NCBI RefSeq assembly: GCF_030813435.1
Contig: NZ_JAUSUG010000029.1
Coordinates: forward strand, 1-62,099
DNA from: Evansella vedderi
Lineage (GTDB): Bacteria > Bacillota > Bacilli > Bacillales > Salisediminibacteriaceae
Length of the DNA stretch: 62,099 nucleotides
Direction of reading: 5' to 3'
Below the pieces are notes generated by a model. That model did not search any database and was not told where the DNA came from. It worked only from the letters and a program-made list of their open reading frames with translations. Shown here in pieces: positions 42,033 through 51,471 of this stretch. The position numbers were made by a program, and so were the translations under genes. Within the stretch, counting starts at the first letter, position 1, and each line of letters opens with the position of its first letter.

Positions 42033-44747
42033 ATGTCGAATGAAAATTTGTATAATTCGAAACGTACGTTTGAAGCAAATGGTAAGACGTACAACTACTA
42101 TGATTTAAAAGCAATTGAAGAAGCGGGAGTTGGAAACGTATCCAGACTGCCATACTCCATTAAAGTACTTTTAGAGTCCGTATTACGTCAATATGACGGT
42201 AAAGTAATTAAAGAAGAGCATGTGGAAAATCTTGCAAAATGGGGAACAGATGAAGTGAAAAACATCGATGTTCCATTTAAGCCAGCACGTGTCATTCTAC
42301 AAGACTTTACAGGGGTACCAGCGGTGGTAGACCTTGCATCCTTAAGAAAAGCAATGGCGGATATGGGGGGGGACCCTAACGAAATTAACCCTGCTATTCC
42401 AGTGGACCTTGTTATTGATCACTCTGTACAGGTTGATGACTACGGTAAGGAAAACTCTTTATTCCGTAATATGGAATTAGAATTCCAACGTAACGAAGAG
42501 CGTTATAAGTTCTTAAACTGGGCACAAAAATCCTTTAACAATTACCGTGCAGTTCCTCCTGCAACAGGGATCGTTCACCAAGTTAACTTAGAGTACTTAG
42601 CGAACGTTGTCCAGCATGAAGAGAAGGATGGCGAGACAGTTGCTTTCCCAGATTCTCTAGTTGGTACCGACTCCCACACGACGATGATCAACGGTCTTGG
42701 AGTTCTTGGTTGGGGTGTTGGTGGTATTGAAGCGGAAGCAGGAATGCTTAAGCAACCATCTTACTTCCCAGTACCAGAGGTTATCGGTGTGAAGCTTGTT
42801 GGAACTTTACCAGAAGGAGCTACTGCAACTGACTTAGCACTTAAAGTGACTCAAATTCTTCGTGAGAAAAAAGTTGTAGGTAAATTCGTTGAATACTTCG
42901 GTCCTGGGCTTACAGATATGACCCTCGCTGACCGTGCGACTATTTCTAATATGGCTCCTGAATATGGTGCAACTTGTGGTTTCTTCCCAGTTGATGAAGA
43001 AACATTAAACTATTTACGTTTCACTGGACGTAGCGAAGAGCTAGTTAACCTTGTTGAAGAATACAGCAAAGCTAACGGAATGTTCTATACTCCAGGCCAA
43101 GAAGATCCAATCTTCACTGACGTAGTGGAAGTAGATCTAAGTACTATCCAACCAAACCTTTCTGGTCCTAAGCGTCCACAGGACTTAATTCCACTAGCAG
43201 ATATGAAACAAGAGTGGAGAAAAGCACTTACTGCACCTGTAGGAAACCAAGGCTTCGGTCTAGCACCAGAAGAAGTGGAAAAGGAAACTACGGTTAAGCA
43301 TCCTAACGGCCAAGAGTCTACGTTAAAAACAGGTTCCGTTGTTATCGCAGCGATCACTAGCTGTACGAACACTTCTAACCCATACGTTATGATCGGCTCT
43401 GGTTTAGTAGCGAAAAAAGCTGTAGAAAAAGGTTTAGAAGTGCCTGCTTATGTAAAAACAAGCTTGGCACCAGGTTCAAAAGTAGTAACTGGCTACCTAG
43501 AAGATGCTGGGCTAATGCCTTACTTAGATAAACTAGGATTTAACCTAGTAGGTTACGGCTGTACAACATGTATCGGTAACTCCGGTCCACTTCCTACTGA
43601 AATCGAAGAAGGAATTGCAGACAGCGACTTAACAGTTGCCTCCGTATTAAGTGGTAACCGTAACTTTGAGGGACGTATCCACCCATTAGTGAAAGCTAAC
43701 TACTTAGCTTCACCACCATTAGTAGTTGCTTATGCACTAGCTGGAACGGTAGATATTGATTTATACAATGATGTCATTGGTCAAGATAAAGATGGTAATG
43801 ATGTATTCTTTAGTGATATTTGGCCAAGTCACGCTGAAATTCAAGAGGCAATGGAAAAGGCTGTTGCTCCAGAACTATTCAAGAAGCAATATGAGCGCGT
43901 GTTTGACGATAATGAAGAGTGGAACAAGTTAGAAAGCCCAGAGGGTGATCTATACAGCTTTGACCCAGAATCCACTTACATTCAAAATCCTCCGTTCTTT
44001 GAAAACTTATCTCCGGATCCGGAAGATGTTAAAGAACTTACAGGATTACGTGCCGTTGGTAAGTTTGGTGACTCCGTAACTACGGACCACATTTCTCCAG
44101 CAGGCTCTATTGCAAAAGACAGCCCTGCAGGAAAATATTTAATCGAAAAAGGCCTAAAGCCTGTTGACTTCAACTCTTATGGATCCCGTCGTGGTAACCA
44201 TGAGGTAATGATGCGCGGTACTTTCGCCAATATCCGTATTAAAAACCAATTGGCTCCAGGAACAGAGGGCGGTTACACAACTTACTGGCCAACTGGTGAA
44301 GTTATGGCGATTTACGATGCTTGTATGAAATACAAAGAAGATGGTACTGGCCTAGTAGTTCTTGCTGGTAAGGACTACGGTATGGGAAGCTCCCGTGACT
44401 GGGCAGCAAAAGGTACAAATCTTCTTGGTATTAAAACAGTTATTGCAGAAAGCTTCGAAAGAATCCACCGTAGTAACCTAGTGTTAATGGGTGTACTTCC
44501 ACTTCAATTTAAAGAGGGAGAAAGCGCAGATTCACTTGGATTAACAGGTAAGGAAACATTTGAAGTTAAAGTAACAAATGACATCAAGCCTCGTGACTAT
44601 GTAACAGTAGTAGCGAAGGATGAGTCAGGAAAAGAAACAACATTCGAAGTTCTAGCGCGTTTCGATAGCGAAGTAGAAATCGATTACTACCGTCACGGCG
44701 GAATCCTACAAATGGTACTTCGTAACGCATTAAACGAAGCGAAGTAA
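42033..44747 (+). CDS. citB: Aconitate hydratase A (aconitase)
   Basis: A 904-residue TCA-cycle enzyme that interconverts citrate and isocitrate. The [4Fe-4S] ligands are Cys in TSCTNTSNP near residue 444 and the pair in YGCTTCIGN near 510-513. [33 protein letters not shown] and [13 protein letters not shown] mark the AcnA type, which doubles as an iron-responsive RNA-binding protein in Bacillus. Start ATG follows AGGAGGGAA. A possible promoter ATGACA-18-TAAAAT lies near 41920-41950. Codon use is clearly optimised, as expected for a highly expressed gene. Confidence 0.98.
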   Translation: MSNENLYNSKRTFEANGKTYNYYDLKAIEEAGVGNVSRLPYSIKVLLESVLRQYDGKVIKEEHVENLAKWGTDEVKNIDVPFKPARVILQDFTGVPAVVDLASLRKAMADMGGDPNEINPAIPVDLVIDHSVQVDDYGKENSLFRNMELEFQRNEERYKFLNWAQKSFNNYRAVPPATGIVHQVNLEYLANVVQHEEKDGETVAFPDSLVGTDSHTTMINGLGVLGWGVGGIEAEAGMLKQPSYFPVPEVIGVKLVGTLPEGATATDLALKVTQILREKKVVGKFVEYFGPGLTDMTLADRATISNMAPEYGATCGFFPVDEETLNYLRFTGRSEELVNLVEEYSKANGMFYTPGQEDPIFTDVVEVDLSTIQPNLSGPKRPQDLIPLADMKQEWRKALTAPVGNQGFGLAPEEVEKETTVKHPNGQESTLKTGSVVIAAITSCTNTSNPYVMIGSGLVAKKAVEKGLEVPAYVKTSLAPGSKVVTGYLEDAGLMPYLDKLGFNLVGYGCTTCIGNSGPLPTEIEEGIADSDLTVASVLSGNRNFEGRIHPLVKANYLASPPLVVAYALAGTVDIDLYNDVIGQDKDGNDVFFSDIWPSHAEIQEAMEKAVAPELFKKQYERVFDDNEEWNKLESPEGDLYSFDPESTYIQNPPFFENLSPDPEDVKELTGLRAVGKFGDSVTTDHISPAGSIAKDSPAGKYLIEKGLKPVDFNSYGSRRGNHEVMMRGTFANIRIKNQLAPGTEGGYTTYWPTGEVMAIYDACMKYKEDGTGLVVLAGKDYGMGSSRDWAAKGTNLLGIKTVIAESFERIHRSNLVLMGVLPLQFKEGESADSLGLTGKETFEVKVTNDIKPRDYVTVVAKDESGKETTFEVLARFDSEVEIDYYRHGGILQMVLRNALNEAK

Positions 44748-44762
44748 TATAAGCATAAAATA

Positions 44763-44792
44763 AAGGGTGCTCCTCAGGAGTACCCTTTTATT
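44763..44792 (+). terminator. citB terminator
   Basis: AGGGTGCTCCT and AGGAGTACCCT pair almost fully around a single base, with TTTTATT following. Confidence 0.85.
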
Positions 44793-44799
44793 CATTCAT

Positions 44800-44960
44800 A
44801 GCCGAGACCCCACAGCGACGAAGTCGCGAGGAGGCTTGGCAGGTCACCCACGACACTCCTGCGGAAGAACGAGCAAGCCAAGACCACACTGGGCAAAGCC
44901 CGTGGGGGCTTGACAGGTCGTCCGCGGAAAGGGAGTGGACCGTAGCGAATGACAACTAGA
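44800..44960. repeat. Dispersed GC-rich repeat block
   Basis: Non-coding block with phrases such as GACACTCCTGCGGAAGAACG and CCGCGGAAAGGGAGTGGACC that are typical of dispersed Bacillaceae intergenic repeats. It shares only short pieces (CTCCTGCGG, CCGCGGAAAG) with the other copies in this window, so it is probably another subfamily. Confidence 0.6.
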
Positions 44961-45059
44961 TTCGAATTTTCAGGCTAGACCCTTATTCACCATGCTATGT
45001 CAAAGAGGATATGTTTAAATGAACAATGTATTACTTCTTGAGTGGTGAAAGGAGCATTA

Positions 45060-45431
45060 TTACTGTTCCGCTAAATGAACGTGTACATATTCCGGTAATA
45101 AATGCTTGTCCTTTAATGATTGATCCTCCTCATAGGCTTTATAGGAAAATAACTCTTCCCCATTTTCCAAGGCAGTAACCTCTAAAATATAATCATCATC
45201 TTTTCCTTTTGTTTCTAACTTTAAGGTAATAGGACCCATTTTTAATTGGTAAAAGTTAAATTCAAGACCTAGCAATGTTTTTGACTGTTTTCTACTTTCT
45301 TGGTGAGTAATAATCAAGTTAGCAAGGTCGCGAATTCTGATGGGACGTTTAGACTCCCGCTTGAACAGTTCAGAAACTCCTTGTCCAAGATGTTTAGAAA
45401 AATTTTTAAGTTGATCTAAAAACTCGCCCAT
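45060..45431 (-). CDS. Hypothetical protein
   Basis: A 123-residue protein with a weak ribosome site (GGTGA). FLDQLKNFSKHLGQGVSELF is an amphipathic N-terminal helix, followed by basic PIRIRDLANLIITHQESRK and then a beta-rich region (GLEFNFYQLKMGPITLKLET). No known motif. The distribution suggests a small cytosolic or membrane-associated protein. Ends close to the citB-side repeat, on the opposite strand. Confidence 0.6.
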   Translation of the reverse strand: MGEFLDQLKNFSKHLGQGVSELFKRESKRPIRIRDLANLIITHQESRKQSKTLLGLEFNFYQLKMGPITLKLETKGKDDDYILEVTALENGEELFSYKAYEEDQSLKDKHLLPEYVHVHLAEQ

Positions 45432-45623
45432 AGGGTGTTCACCGTCCTTTACTTTTTACGTTAGTGTATGTAAAGGATTTAAAAAAATGAAACAAAATGC
45501 TTCCGCATTTAGGAGAAGTTTTTCCAAAATAAATATATACCTCTTCTTTACATAGTTGATGGAAGAGAACACATACTAACGCTAGTGTATCCAATTTTTT
45601 TTCAGAAAGGGGCTGTATAAAAA

Positions 45624-45755
45624 ATGGGAAGACAAAAGAAGGGTAACGCAAATGCCCAAAGGAACAATAATAAGAAAGCACAAGGGAAGAAGAATCATGC
45701 TTCGGAGCTTGAAACATTTGCTGATTATGAAGTGAAAAAAATGAAGAATGATTAG
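45624..45755 (+). CDS. Small basic Asn/Lys-rich protein, possibly spore-related
   Basis: A 43-residue protein with GAAAGGGG before ATG. MGRQKKGNANAQRNNNKKA is extremely basic and the end ELETFADYEVKKMK is acidic-helical. The composition recalls minor acid-soluble spore proteins and YfhD-like Bacillus proteins, and it lies in a spore-gene neighbourhood, but I cannot assign a family. Followed 24 bp later by the DUF421 gene. Confidence 0.6.
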   Translation: MGRQKKGNANAQRNNNKKAQGKKNHASELETFADYEVKKMKND

Positions 45756-45779
45756 TTCATCGTGAAGGAGACGGAAGGA

Positions 45780-46496
45780 ATGCTTGATTTTTGGCATGGT
45801 GCTCAAGATCTTCCGATTTACGGCTTTGTTTTAAGAGCTGCAATCGTTTATGTCTACGTATTTGTACTAATAAAAATTTTAGGCCAGAGGTCCATGACAA
45901 CGATTAATCCTATTGATTTTCTGTTCGGAGTGATTATTGGGGATGTTGTGGGGGAACCGTTAGCTGATGGGGAAGTACCGCTAGCCGGCCCTTTTGCTGC
46001 TGCAGGATTTATTGGGGCAATACATTTATTTTTATCTTATATTGCTCTTAAGATGCCTCGTTTTAGAAGGGTTATTGAGGATGAACCCATTATCCTGATT
46101 GAAAAGGGGAGAATTCTTCACAATGAGCTGAAAAAAGCAAAGATGACGGTAGAATCCTTATTAATGGATTTGCGCTTTAAAAGTGCTATTGATTTAACGG
46201 AAGTGGATTATGCCATACTGGAGTCAAATGGACAAATAAGTGTCATCAAAAAATCTAAATTCGATTCCCTTACCCCTTCTGATATGGGGCAATCTCCACA
46301 ATCGAAAGGATATCCTAGTGTTATTATTCAAGATGGGCATATCATTAAAGCAAATCTTGATAAATTTGCTGATGAGGTATGGCTCAAAAATACGATAAAA
46401 CAACATGGATACCATCGAGCATCAGAAATATTTTTAATGACCTTGGATGGAGCTGGGAAAGTATATATTAGCGGAAAGGATAGAAAGGCAAACTAG
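45780..46496 (+). CDS. DUF421 (YetF/YcaP-type) membrane protein
   Basis: A 238-residue protein. ATG 45780 with GAAGGAGACGGAAGGA is preferred to GTG 45762. Three N-terminal membrane helices (AAIVYVYVFVLIKILG; NPIDFLFGVIIGDVVGEPL; AAGFIGAIHLFLSYIALK) precede a soluble YetF-like domain (PIILIEKGRILHNELKKAKM, then LLMDLRFKSAIDLTEVDYAI). The layout and the DLR-x6-I-x2-V-x-A-x-LE stretch match DUF421. Molecular role unknown; often membrane-stress related. Confidence 0.88.
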   Translation: MLDFWHGAQDLPIYGFVLRAAIVYVYVFVLIKILGQRSMTTINPIDFLFGVIIGDVVGEPLADGEVPLAGPFAAAGFIGAIHLFLSYIALKMPRFRRVIEDEPIILIEKGRILHNELKKAKMTVESLLMDLRFKSAIDLTEVDYAILESNGQISVIKKSKFDSLTPSDMGQSPQSKGYPSVIIQDGHIIKANLDKFADEVWLKNTIKQHGYHRASEIFLMTLDGAGKVYISGKDRKAN

Positions 46497-46573
46497 ACCG
46501 ATTATCCCATTTTATGTTAGAAACGTTTACCTCTTGTTAATAATGGAAATAATTAACGTAGAGGTGAATACTT

Positions 46574-46705
46574 ATGATGAAAAAGAAAATGCGTTTTGAA
46601 GAGCTCATTCAAGAAAATAAAAGAGAATTATTAAAGGATCCAAAGGAGTTAGAAAAGATTGAACGTCGTTTAGACAAGCGTCATATGGATCGATTACCCT
46701 CCTAA
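46574..46705 (+). CDS. FbpB-like small basic protein
   Basis: A 43-residue protein with GAGGTGA six bases before ATG. MRFEELIQENKRELLKDPKE followed by EKIERRLDKRH is the pattern of Fur-regulated basic protein B, which helps the FsrA small RNA in the iron-sparing response of Bacillus. Upstream, GTTAATAAT and a reversed ATAATTAAC (about 46532-46556) form an AT-rich palindrome, but it does not match the Fur consensus cleanly. The neighbouring aconitase is an iron-sparing target, which suits the role. Confidence 0.75.
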   Translation: MMKKKMRFEELIQENKRELLKDPKELEKIERRLDKRHMDRLPS

Positions 46706-46764
46706 AAAAGTGAATTCTATTATTTACTTCCGGCCATATTAATCATATGGAAGGAGGGTGGAGC

Positions 46765-46914
46765 ATGGCTTCTGATTATACAAAATTCCAACAGTTCCGA
46801 CCGAATAAATTAGGAACACAACCAAGAAAGAGCGACTCCAACAAAGGGAAGAAAATGAATTCTAAAGGTGACGATAACCCGAATTATATACCTCCCCATG
46901 GAGACGGAAAATAA
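46765..46914 (+). CDS. sspN: Small acid-soluble spore protein N
   Basis: A 49-residue protein with AAGGAGGGTGG before ATG. FRPNKLGTQPRKSDSNKGKK followed by M matches SspN (LGTKPVKYKANKGEKM in B. subtilis). A strong terminator follows at 46929. In B. subtilis sspN and tlp are together in the same citB region; here they are separated by about 7 kb of other genes. Confidence 0.85.
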   Translation: MASDYTKFQQFRPNKLGTQPRKSDSNKGKKMNSKGDDNPNYIPPHGDGK

Positions 46915-46928
46915 GTGACAAATAATAA

Positions 46929-46979
46929 GAAGGTGAGGAAAGGATGAATGTAACCTTATACCTCACCTTCTTTTTTTTT
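46929..46979 (+). terminator. sspN terminator
   Basis: GAAGGTGAGG (46929-46938) pairs with CCTCACCTTC (46961-46970), followed by nine T. Confidence 0.9.
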
Positions 46980-47070
46980 GAACAAAATTTTAAGACAATC
47001 GTAGGACTTGTCAAATGAGTGTATGCATAAGATAATAATACTTATTGGACAAAAGGTGATTTGAGGTGTC

Positions 47071-47577
47071 GTGATTTTGACCAAAACAAATATCGGGGAA
47101 AAAAAGAAAAGTAGGTCTTTATACCCTTTTGCTTCTTGGCTGTTATTCATTTATTTAATTGTTCTTTTTTACATAACACTGTTTGCATGGAATTATGGAG
47201 CTTCCTTAGGCCCAGTGGGACCTGGAGGAAGAAATTATAATTTGGATCCTTTTTTTAGTATTTATCGAATTGCAGTTTATAGCCCAAGCTGGGTAGACCC
47301 TTTTCGGATTTTAGTTGGAAATGTGCTATTATTTATTCCTTTTGGATTTCTATTACCTCTTTTTGTGGAGCGTTGGAAGACAAATGATAAGCCTGTTAGA
47401 ATGTTTCCCGTTGTGGTTGCAGCCATGTGTCTATCCATTGCAATTGAAATTAATCAATTTGTCTTTACTTATAGGGTAGCGAACATTGATGATGTTATAC
47501 TTAATACAACTGGGGCATTAATCGGGGTAATTGCCTATCGCCTAATGCGATGGAGTGAAAGGTTTAAGAAAAAATAA
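47071..47577 (+). CDS. VanZ-like membrane protein
   Basis: A 168-residue protein of the VanZ family. Starts at GTG 47071 (AAAGGTGAT upstream) or TTG 47077. Membrane segments are WLLFIYLIVLFYITLFAW, FRILVGNVLLFIPFGFLLPL, FPVVVAAMCLSIAIEINQF and a last one in NTTGALIGVIAYRL. NVLLFIPFGFLLP and the EINQF...R-x-A-N-x-DD pattern are the VanZ landmarks. The role of chromosomal VanZ proteins is unsettled; some lower teicoplanin sensitivity. Confidence 0.9.
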   Translation: MILTKTNIGEKKKSRSLYPFASWLLFIYLIVLFYITLFAWNYGASLGPVGPGGRNYNLDPFFSIYRIAVYSPSWVDPFRILVGNVLLFIPFGFLLPLFVERWKTNDKPVRMFPVVVAAMCLSIAIEINQFVFTYRVANIDDVILNTTGALIGVIAYRLMRWSERFKKK

Positions 47578-47578
47578 A

Positions 47579-47624
47579 GGGTGTGGCTAAAGTCATTTAG
47601 ACTTTATGACACACCCTCTTTTTT
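47579..47624. terminator. Terminator shared by convergent genes
   Basis: GGGTGTG (47579-47585) with CACACCC (47610-47616) plus inner TAAAGTC with GACTTTA form a long stem; TCTTTTTTC follows. It overlaps the end of the leftward TVP38 gene. Confidence 0.88.
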
Positions 47625-48272
47625 CGTTGTGGAAGCAGAAGCCAGCTCACTGTACATCCGCTTTGTCCAAATTCGGTATCCTACATAAACAATAGAAATA
47701 AAAATACCGTATATAATCCCCATATAAATGAGCTCTATTGGATTGGTAACAATCGTATGTCCAATCAAGGCGAATAGTGTCATGGCAGGGATTTTTCCTA
47801 ATCCAGAAGCGATAGAATAGGATACGAATGAGACTCTGCTTAATGCAGCATAGGCATTGATTAAAATGGATGGAATGACTGGAATCATCCGTAATACAGT
47901 AATGCTCATAAAGGCATTGCGTTCAAATAACAGTGTTACTTTTTTTGTGACAGTGTATTTTAATAAGATTTTCGTTCCCCATTCATGAAAGCCACCATAC
48001 CGAATCATGGCAAAGAAGATGATCGAAGCCAAAGTAGACCCAATCCAAATGACTAATGATCCGAGGGCTGGTCCATATGCAGCACCAATGACACTTCCTA
48101 CTATCGGGTAAGGAATAACAGGAAATAAGGACATCAATGTAGCAATAATGGCTGTAACCCAAACAAAGCTCCGGTCCGCATTTTGTATCCAATGAAGCAG
48201 CGGTTCATGGTAAAAGAATAGAAAAGTTACGATGACAACTCCAAGAAAAAAAACGGATAATTTACGGGACAT
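47604..48272 (-). CDS. TVP38/TMEM64-family membrane protein
   Basis: A 222-residue protein of the DedA-like SNARE-associated superfamily. ATG 48272 follows AAAGGAGAAAATT; the track-length extension to 48320 has no ribosome site. The core has PIVGSVIGAAYGPALGSLVI and a following FERNAFMSITVLRMIPVIPS, the F/R-x3-P-x2-P landmark, then ALSRVSFVSYSIASGLGKIP. About five to six membrane segments. These proteins are thought to move lipids across membranes; substrate unknown. Confidence 0.88.
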   Translation of the reverse strand: MSRKLSVFFLGVVIVTFLFFYHEPLLHWIQNADRSFVWVTAIIATLMSLFPVIPYPIVGSVIGAAYGPALGSLVIWIGSTLASIIFFAMIRYGGFHEWGTKILLKYTVTKKVTLLFERNAFMSITVLRMIPVIPSILINAYAALSRVSFVSYSIASGLGKIPAMTLFALIGHTIVTNPIELIYMGIIYGIFISIVYVGYRIWTKRMYSELASASTTKKEGVS

Positions 48273-48355
48273 AATTTTCTCCTTTAATATAGTTATCTGC
48301 TCCATACGATTATACAACAAAAAGTGACATTAAGGTAACAGGTAATCCTATCCCT

Positions 48356-48500
48356 CGTCCTGCGTCTGGGATTACTCGACGCAAACTACTCGAGGAAGCG
48401 TCTCAGGTCGACCTTGTGGGCAACGGCGTAATGTCACCGTCCTGTGGTTCCCCCGGGTAACACTGGAGTCGCCCGCCGCCTTGCGCTTCTCCAAGCTTTT
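48356..48500 (-). repeat. Dispersed GC-rich repeat, copy 2 (reversed)
   Basis: Reverse complement of the 28485-28605 unit, e.g. TACTCGACGCAAACTACTCG and CAACGGCGTAATGTC, ending with GCGCTTCTCCAAGCTTTT. A related AAAAGCTTGGAGAAGCG occurs at about 39095. Fills the spacer before the GH18 gene. Confidence 0.7.
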
Positions 48501-48620
48501 GCTAAACAGCCAATGTTTGTTCTAAAAGGGAAATACTATTAATTTTTGGAAACTGTTCACGGGACATTCATCTAGCACGTAGACTACAATGATGAACGTG
48601 TTAAAAAGGGAGTGTACCGT

Positions 48621-49907
48621 ATGCAAATCCATGTTGTACAAGAGGGACAAAGTTTGTATGGGATTTCTCAAGCGTACTCTGTTTCAATGGAGGATATTAT
48701 TGATGCCAATGAAATTGTAGATCCTAATAATTTGGTGATTGGTCAGAGTCTTGTGATTCCTATTGTAGGTTCATTTTATTGGGTTCAACCTGGGGATAGT
48801 CTTTATAGTATTGGTCAACGGTTCGGAATACCTGCACAAAGGCTTGCTGAAGTAAATCAAATTCCATTAGAGACGCCTCTAAATGTAGGTTTAAGACTTT
48901 ATATACCACCTCGGCCAAAAACAGAAATCGAAGTAAATGCTTATATTGAACCATTAGGGGGCACGGTATCTGAAAATTTAATTGAATCGGCACGTTCCAG
49001 AGCGCCTTATTTAACATACTTAGCCCCATTTAGTTACGAGTTAAATAGGGATGGAACATTATCAGCCCCACCTTTAAATGATTTTCCATCCATCGCACAG
49101 GCAAACAACGCTGGATTAATGATGGTTATTACCAATTTAGAAGAGGGTGCATTTAGTGCAGAAGTTGGTGCTGCAGTTTTGACAAACGAAACGGCACAGG
49201 ACACCTTACTAAATAACATCATTGAAGAAGTAAGAAGAGTAGGATATCAGGACGTCCATTTTGATTTTGAATACTTACGAGTAGAGGACCGAGAGCGGTA
49301 TAATCAATTCCTAAGGAAAGCGGTTAACCGTTTAAGGCCGGAAGGGTTACTTGTATCAACGGCCCTTGCGCCAAAGACCCGTGCAGATCAACCAGGTCAG
49401 TGGTACGAGGCACATGACTATCGGGCCCATGGGGAGATTGTGGACTTCGTGGTGCTGATGACTTACGAATGGGGGTATAGTGGTGGACCTCCAATGGCCG
49501 TTTCACCAATCGGCCCTGTAAGGGAAGTTATTGAGTATGCTCTCACAGAGATGCCAGCGGACAAAATTATGATGGGGCAAAACCTCTATGGGTATGATTG
49601 GACATTGCCGTATGTTCCTGGTGGGGAATTTGCTGCTGCATTAAGTCCAAATAGAGCTGTTCAATTAGCCTATCAGCAAGATGTTCCTATTCAATACGAT
49701 ACGGAAGCACAGGCACCATTTTTTGAGTATGTAGACGACGAGGGGGCGGAGCATGTTGTATGGTTTGAAGATGCGCGGAGTATTCAAGCAAAGTTTGATT
49801 TGATCAAAGAATTAGGTTTAAGGGGTATCAGTTATTGGAAGCTTGGATTACCATTCTCCCAAAACTGGACATTGCTTGCCGATCAATTTGATATTAAAAA
49901 GTTTTAG
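48621..49907 (+). CDS. LysM-GH18 spore cortex-lytic glycosidase
   Basis: A 428-residue protein like SleL/YaaH and YvbX. Two LysM domains (HVVQEGQSLYGISQAYSVSM; WVQPGDSLYSIGQRFGIPAQ) bind peptidoglycan or cortex. The GH18 domain follows, with DVHFDFEY near residue 212 carrying the D-x-D-x-E catalytic motif, VLMTYEWGYSGGPPM, and GISYWKLGLPFSQNW at the end. No signal peptide is present, as in SleL, which reaches the spore without one. Likely an N-acetylglucosaminidase acting on cortex fragments at germination. ATG 48621 follows AAAGGGAGTG. Own terminator at 49916. Confidence 0.9.
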   Translation: MQIHVVQEGQSLYGISQAYSVSMEDIIDANEIVDPNNLVIGQSLVIPIVGSFYWVQPGDSLYSIGQRFGIPAQRLAEVNQIPLETPLNVGLRLYIPPRPKTEIEVNAYIEPLGGTVSENLIESARSRAPYLTYLAPFSYELNRDGTLSAPPLNDFPSIAQANNAGLMMVITNLEEGAFSAEVGAAVLTNETAQDTLLNNIIEEVRRVGYQDVHFDFEYLRVEDRERYNQFLRKAVNRLRPEGLLVSTALAPKTRADQPGQWYEAHDYRAHGEIVDFVVLMTYEWGYSGGPPMAVSPIGPVREVIEYALTEMPADKIMMGQNLYGYDWTLPYVPGGEFAAALSPNRAVQLAYQQDVPIQYDTEAQAPFFEYVDDEGAEHVVWFEDARSIQAKFDLIKELGLRGISYWKLGLPFSQNWTLLADQFDIKKF

Positions 49908-49915
49908 TTAGGTGG

Positions 49916-49942
49916 CAGCACCCATGGAGGGTGCTGTTTTTT
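49916..49942 (+). terminator. Terminator of the GH18 gene
   Basis: CAGCACCC and GGGTGCTG pair around ATGGA, followed by TTTTTT. Confidence 0.92.
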
Positions 49943-50046
49943 AGTGCCCGAAACTGGAGCAGCAAGGGGGAGTTGGTGCACTAAAAACGTTGAGGAGTTC
50001 ACGAAATCTATTTCACACATTAGTTATTTCGAGAAAGATTACAAAT

Positions 50047-50096
50047 ACGAAATATAACACTAGCGAAATCACCAATTTTCTAGTAATATTTCGTAT
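50047..50096 (+). promoter_or_regulatory. Long inverted repeat in the leader of the EamA gene
   Basis: TACGAAATAT and ACTAG (50047-50064) pair with CTAGT and ATATTTCGTA (50081-50096), 15 bp with a small bulge, about 45 bp before the start codon. No T-run follows, so a repressor operator or leader RNA is more likely than a terminator. Confidence 0.6.
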
Positions 50097-50142
50097 ATCT
50101 AAACATTTCAAATTTTTTTCGTACACTAAGGTGGAATCACTT

Positions 50143-51066
50143 ATGAAAAACAGACCATGGTTCGTTTATGTTATTTTAGCATTAGCAACTAGCAGCTGGG
50201 GAAGTGCATTTATTGCCGGAAACTTTGCTACTAGAGATTTTGACCCTATCACTGTTGCTTTTTTACGTTTCCTATTTGCGGCAATTATTCTCCTGCCTCT
50301 TATGTGGTGGCTGGAACCTAACCGAGTGAAGCCGAAAGGAAAAGAGTGGCTTCTTCTCGCATCCTTGGGGTTAACTGGAATTGCCTTATACAATATTTGC
50401 TTTTTTATTGCAACAAAAGAAGCACCCATTGTAAAGAGTTCCTTATTTATTGCCTCTAATCCTGTACTCATTATTTTATTATCAGCCCTTTTCCTTAAGG
50501 AAAAAATCACATCAAGAAATATTATCGGGTTAATTTTGGCGTTAACGGGGGCTACTGTTATTATCACCGAAGGAAACTTTATGGCCGTTATCCTAGCAGG
50601 GTTATCACCCATTGACCTTGTTTTACTAATCGCTGTAATATGCTGGGCACTGTACAGCGTTTTAGGAAAGGTTGCATTACAACGATTTAGTCCTTTAGTT
50701 AGTACTACCTATGCAGTTGTATTCGGAACAATCATGCTGTTTCCCTTTGCTGTAGCTGAAGGCAGCTGGAGTCAGTATGTGGAAGCAACTCCTTTAACAT
50801 GGATGTCTATCCTACATATGAGTGTGATCGTTTCCGTTGTAAGTTTTATCATGTACTATCAAGGTATTCGTACCATTGGTGCCGCGAAAGCATCTATTTT
50901 TATAAATTTAATGCCTTTATCTGCAGTTATTCTAGCTGTTTTATTGTTAGGAGAACCTATATTGCCGGTTCATATTGTAGGTGCTGTCTTAGTACTTACT
51001 GGTGTTACTATAGGAACGGGGGCAAGGCTTAGGAAGAAGGCCCCTGTCTTAGCAGTTGAAAAATAA
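50143..51066 (+). CDS. EamA/DMT-family transporter
   Basis: A 307-residue permease with ten hydrophobic segments in two EamA repeats. First repeat: SSWGSAFIAGNFATRDFDPI near residue 18 and FLRFLFAAIILLPLMWWL. Second repeat: ICWALYSVLGKVALQRFSPL and a closing VGAVLVLTGVTIGTG. ATG 50143 after AAGGTGGA is chosen; the upstream extension to 49990 overlaps a palindrome and has no ribosome site. Substrate unknown, probably efflux of a small metabolite. A strong palindrome in the leader suggests regulation. Confidence 0.9.
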   Translation: MKNRPWFVYVILALATSSWGSAFIAGNFATRDFDPITVAFLRFLFAAIILLPLMWWLEPNRVKPKGKEWLLLASLGLTGIALYNICFFIATKEAPIVKSSLFIASNPVLIILLSALFLKEKITSRNIIGLILALTGATVIITEGNFMAVILAGLSPIDLVLLIAVICWALYSVLGKVALQRFSPLVSTTYAVVFGTIMLFPFAVAEGSWSQYVEATPLTWMSILHMSVIVSVVSFIMYYQGIRTIGAAKASIFINLMPLSAVILAVLLLGEPILPVHIVGAVLVLTGVTIGTGARLRKKAPVLAVEK

Positions 51067-51159
51067 TTTTTCTCATTCTCGGTCATGAAGACACAGGAGA
51101 CAACCTGTGCGAATACACTACAACAAAGCATTTCCATAAGTGTAGGGGGCGAGGTATTC

Positions 51160-51378
51160 ATGCTATCACAAAACTATGAGAAACTCTCTGACAAAGAGTT
51201 AGAGGCGTATTATAAGCGTGTGAAAAACTATATTGAACAGGGGTTTCGAGTGGATGGTCTAAAAGAAGAATTACAGATGATTTATGATGCATTAGAAAAG
51301 AAAAGTGACTTGCAAGTAAAGAATAAAAACCAGTATCTTGAGGAAATTAATTATTATATTAAGACATTGAGATTATAG
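51160..51378 (+). CDS. Small helical hypothetical protein
   Basis: A 72-residue protein; ATG 51160 follows GGGGGCGAGG. The sequence YEKLSDKELEAYYKRVKNYI followed by EELQMIYDALEKK predicts a charged helical bundle. It precedes the double AAA ATPase gene by less than 100 bp but is separated from it by a terminator. No family assigned. Confidence 0.65.
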   Translation: MLSQNYEKLSDKELEAYYKRVKNYIEQGFRVDGLKEELQMIYDALEKKSDLQVKNKNQYLEEINYYIKTLRL

Positions 51379-51416
51379 CCAACGGGGGGAAACGCAGAAC
51401 TCGTTGGCCTTTCTTA
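51378..51416 (+). terminator. Terminator
   Basis: GCCAACG (51378-51384) pairs with CGTTGGC (51402-51408) and CTTTCTT follows. Confidence 0.75.
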
Positions 51417-51471
51417 TTTCTCATTTCTCCCTTTCCTTTGATACAATAGCAGAAGGAAGTGAGGGAAGCTT

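Noticed and set aside
45439-45717. 92-codon minus-strand ORF
   Set aside because: Antisense to the short basic gene at 45624, which has a ribosome site and protein-like composition.
49990-50142. Upstream extension of the EamA transporter gene
   Set aside because: The added 51 residues are basic and Ser/Asn-rich, cover a palindrome, and the best ribosome site precedes ATG 50143.
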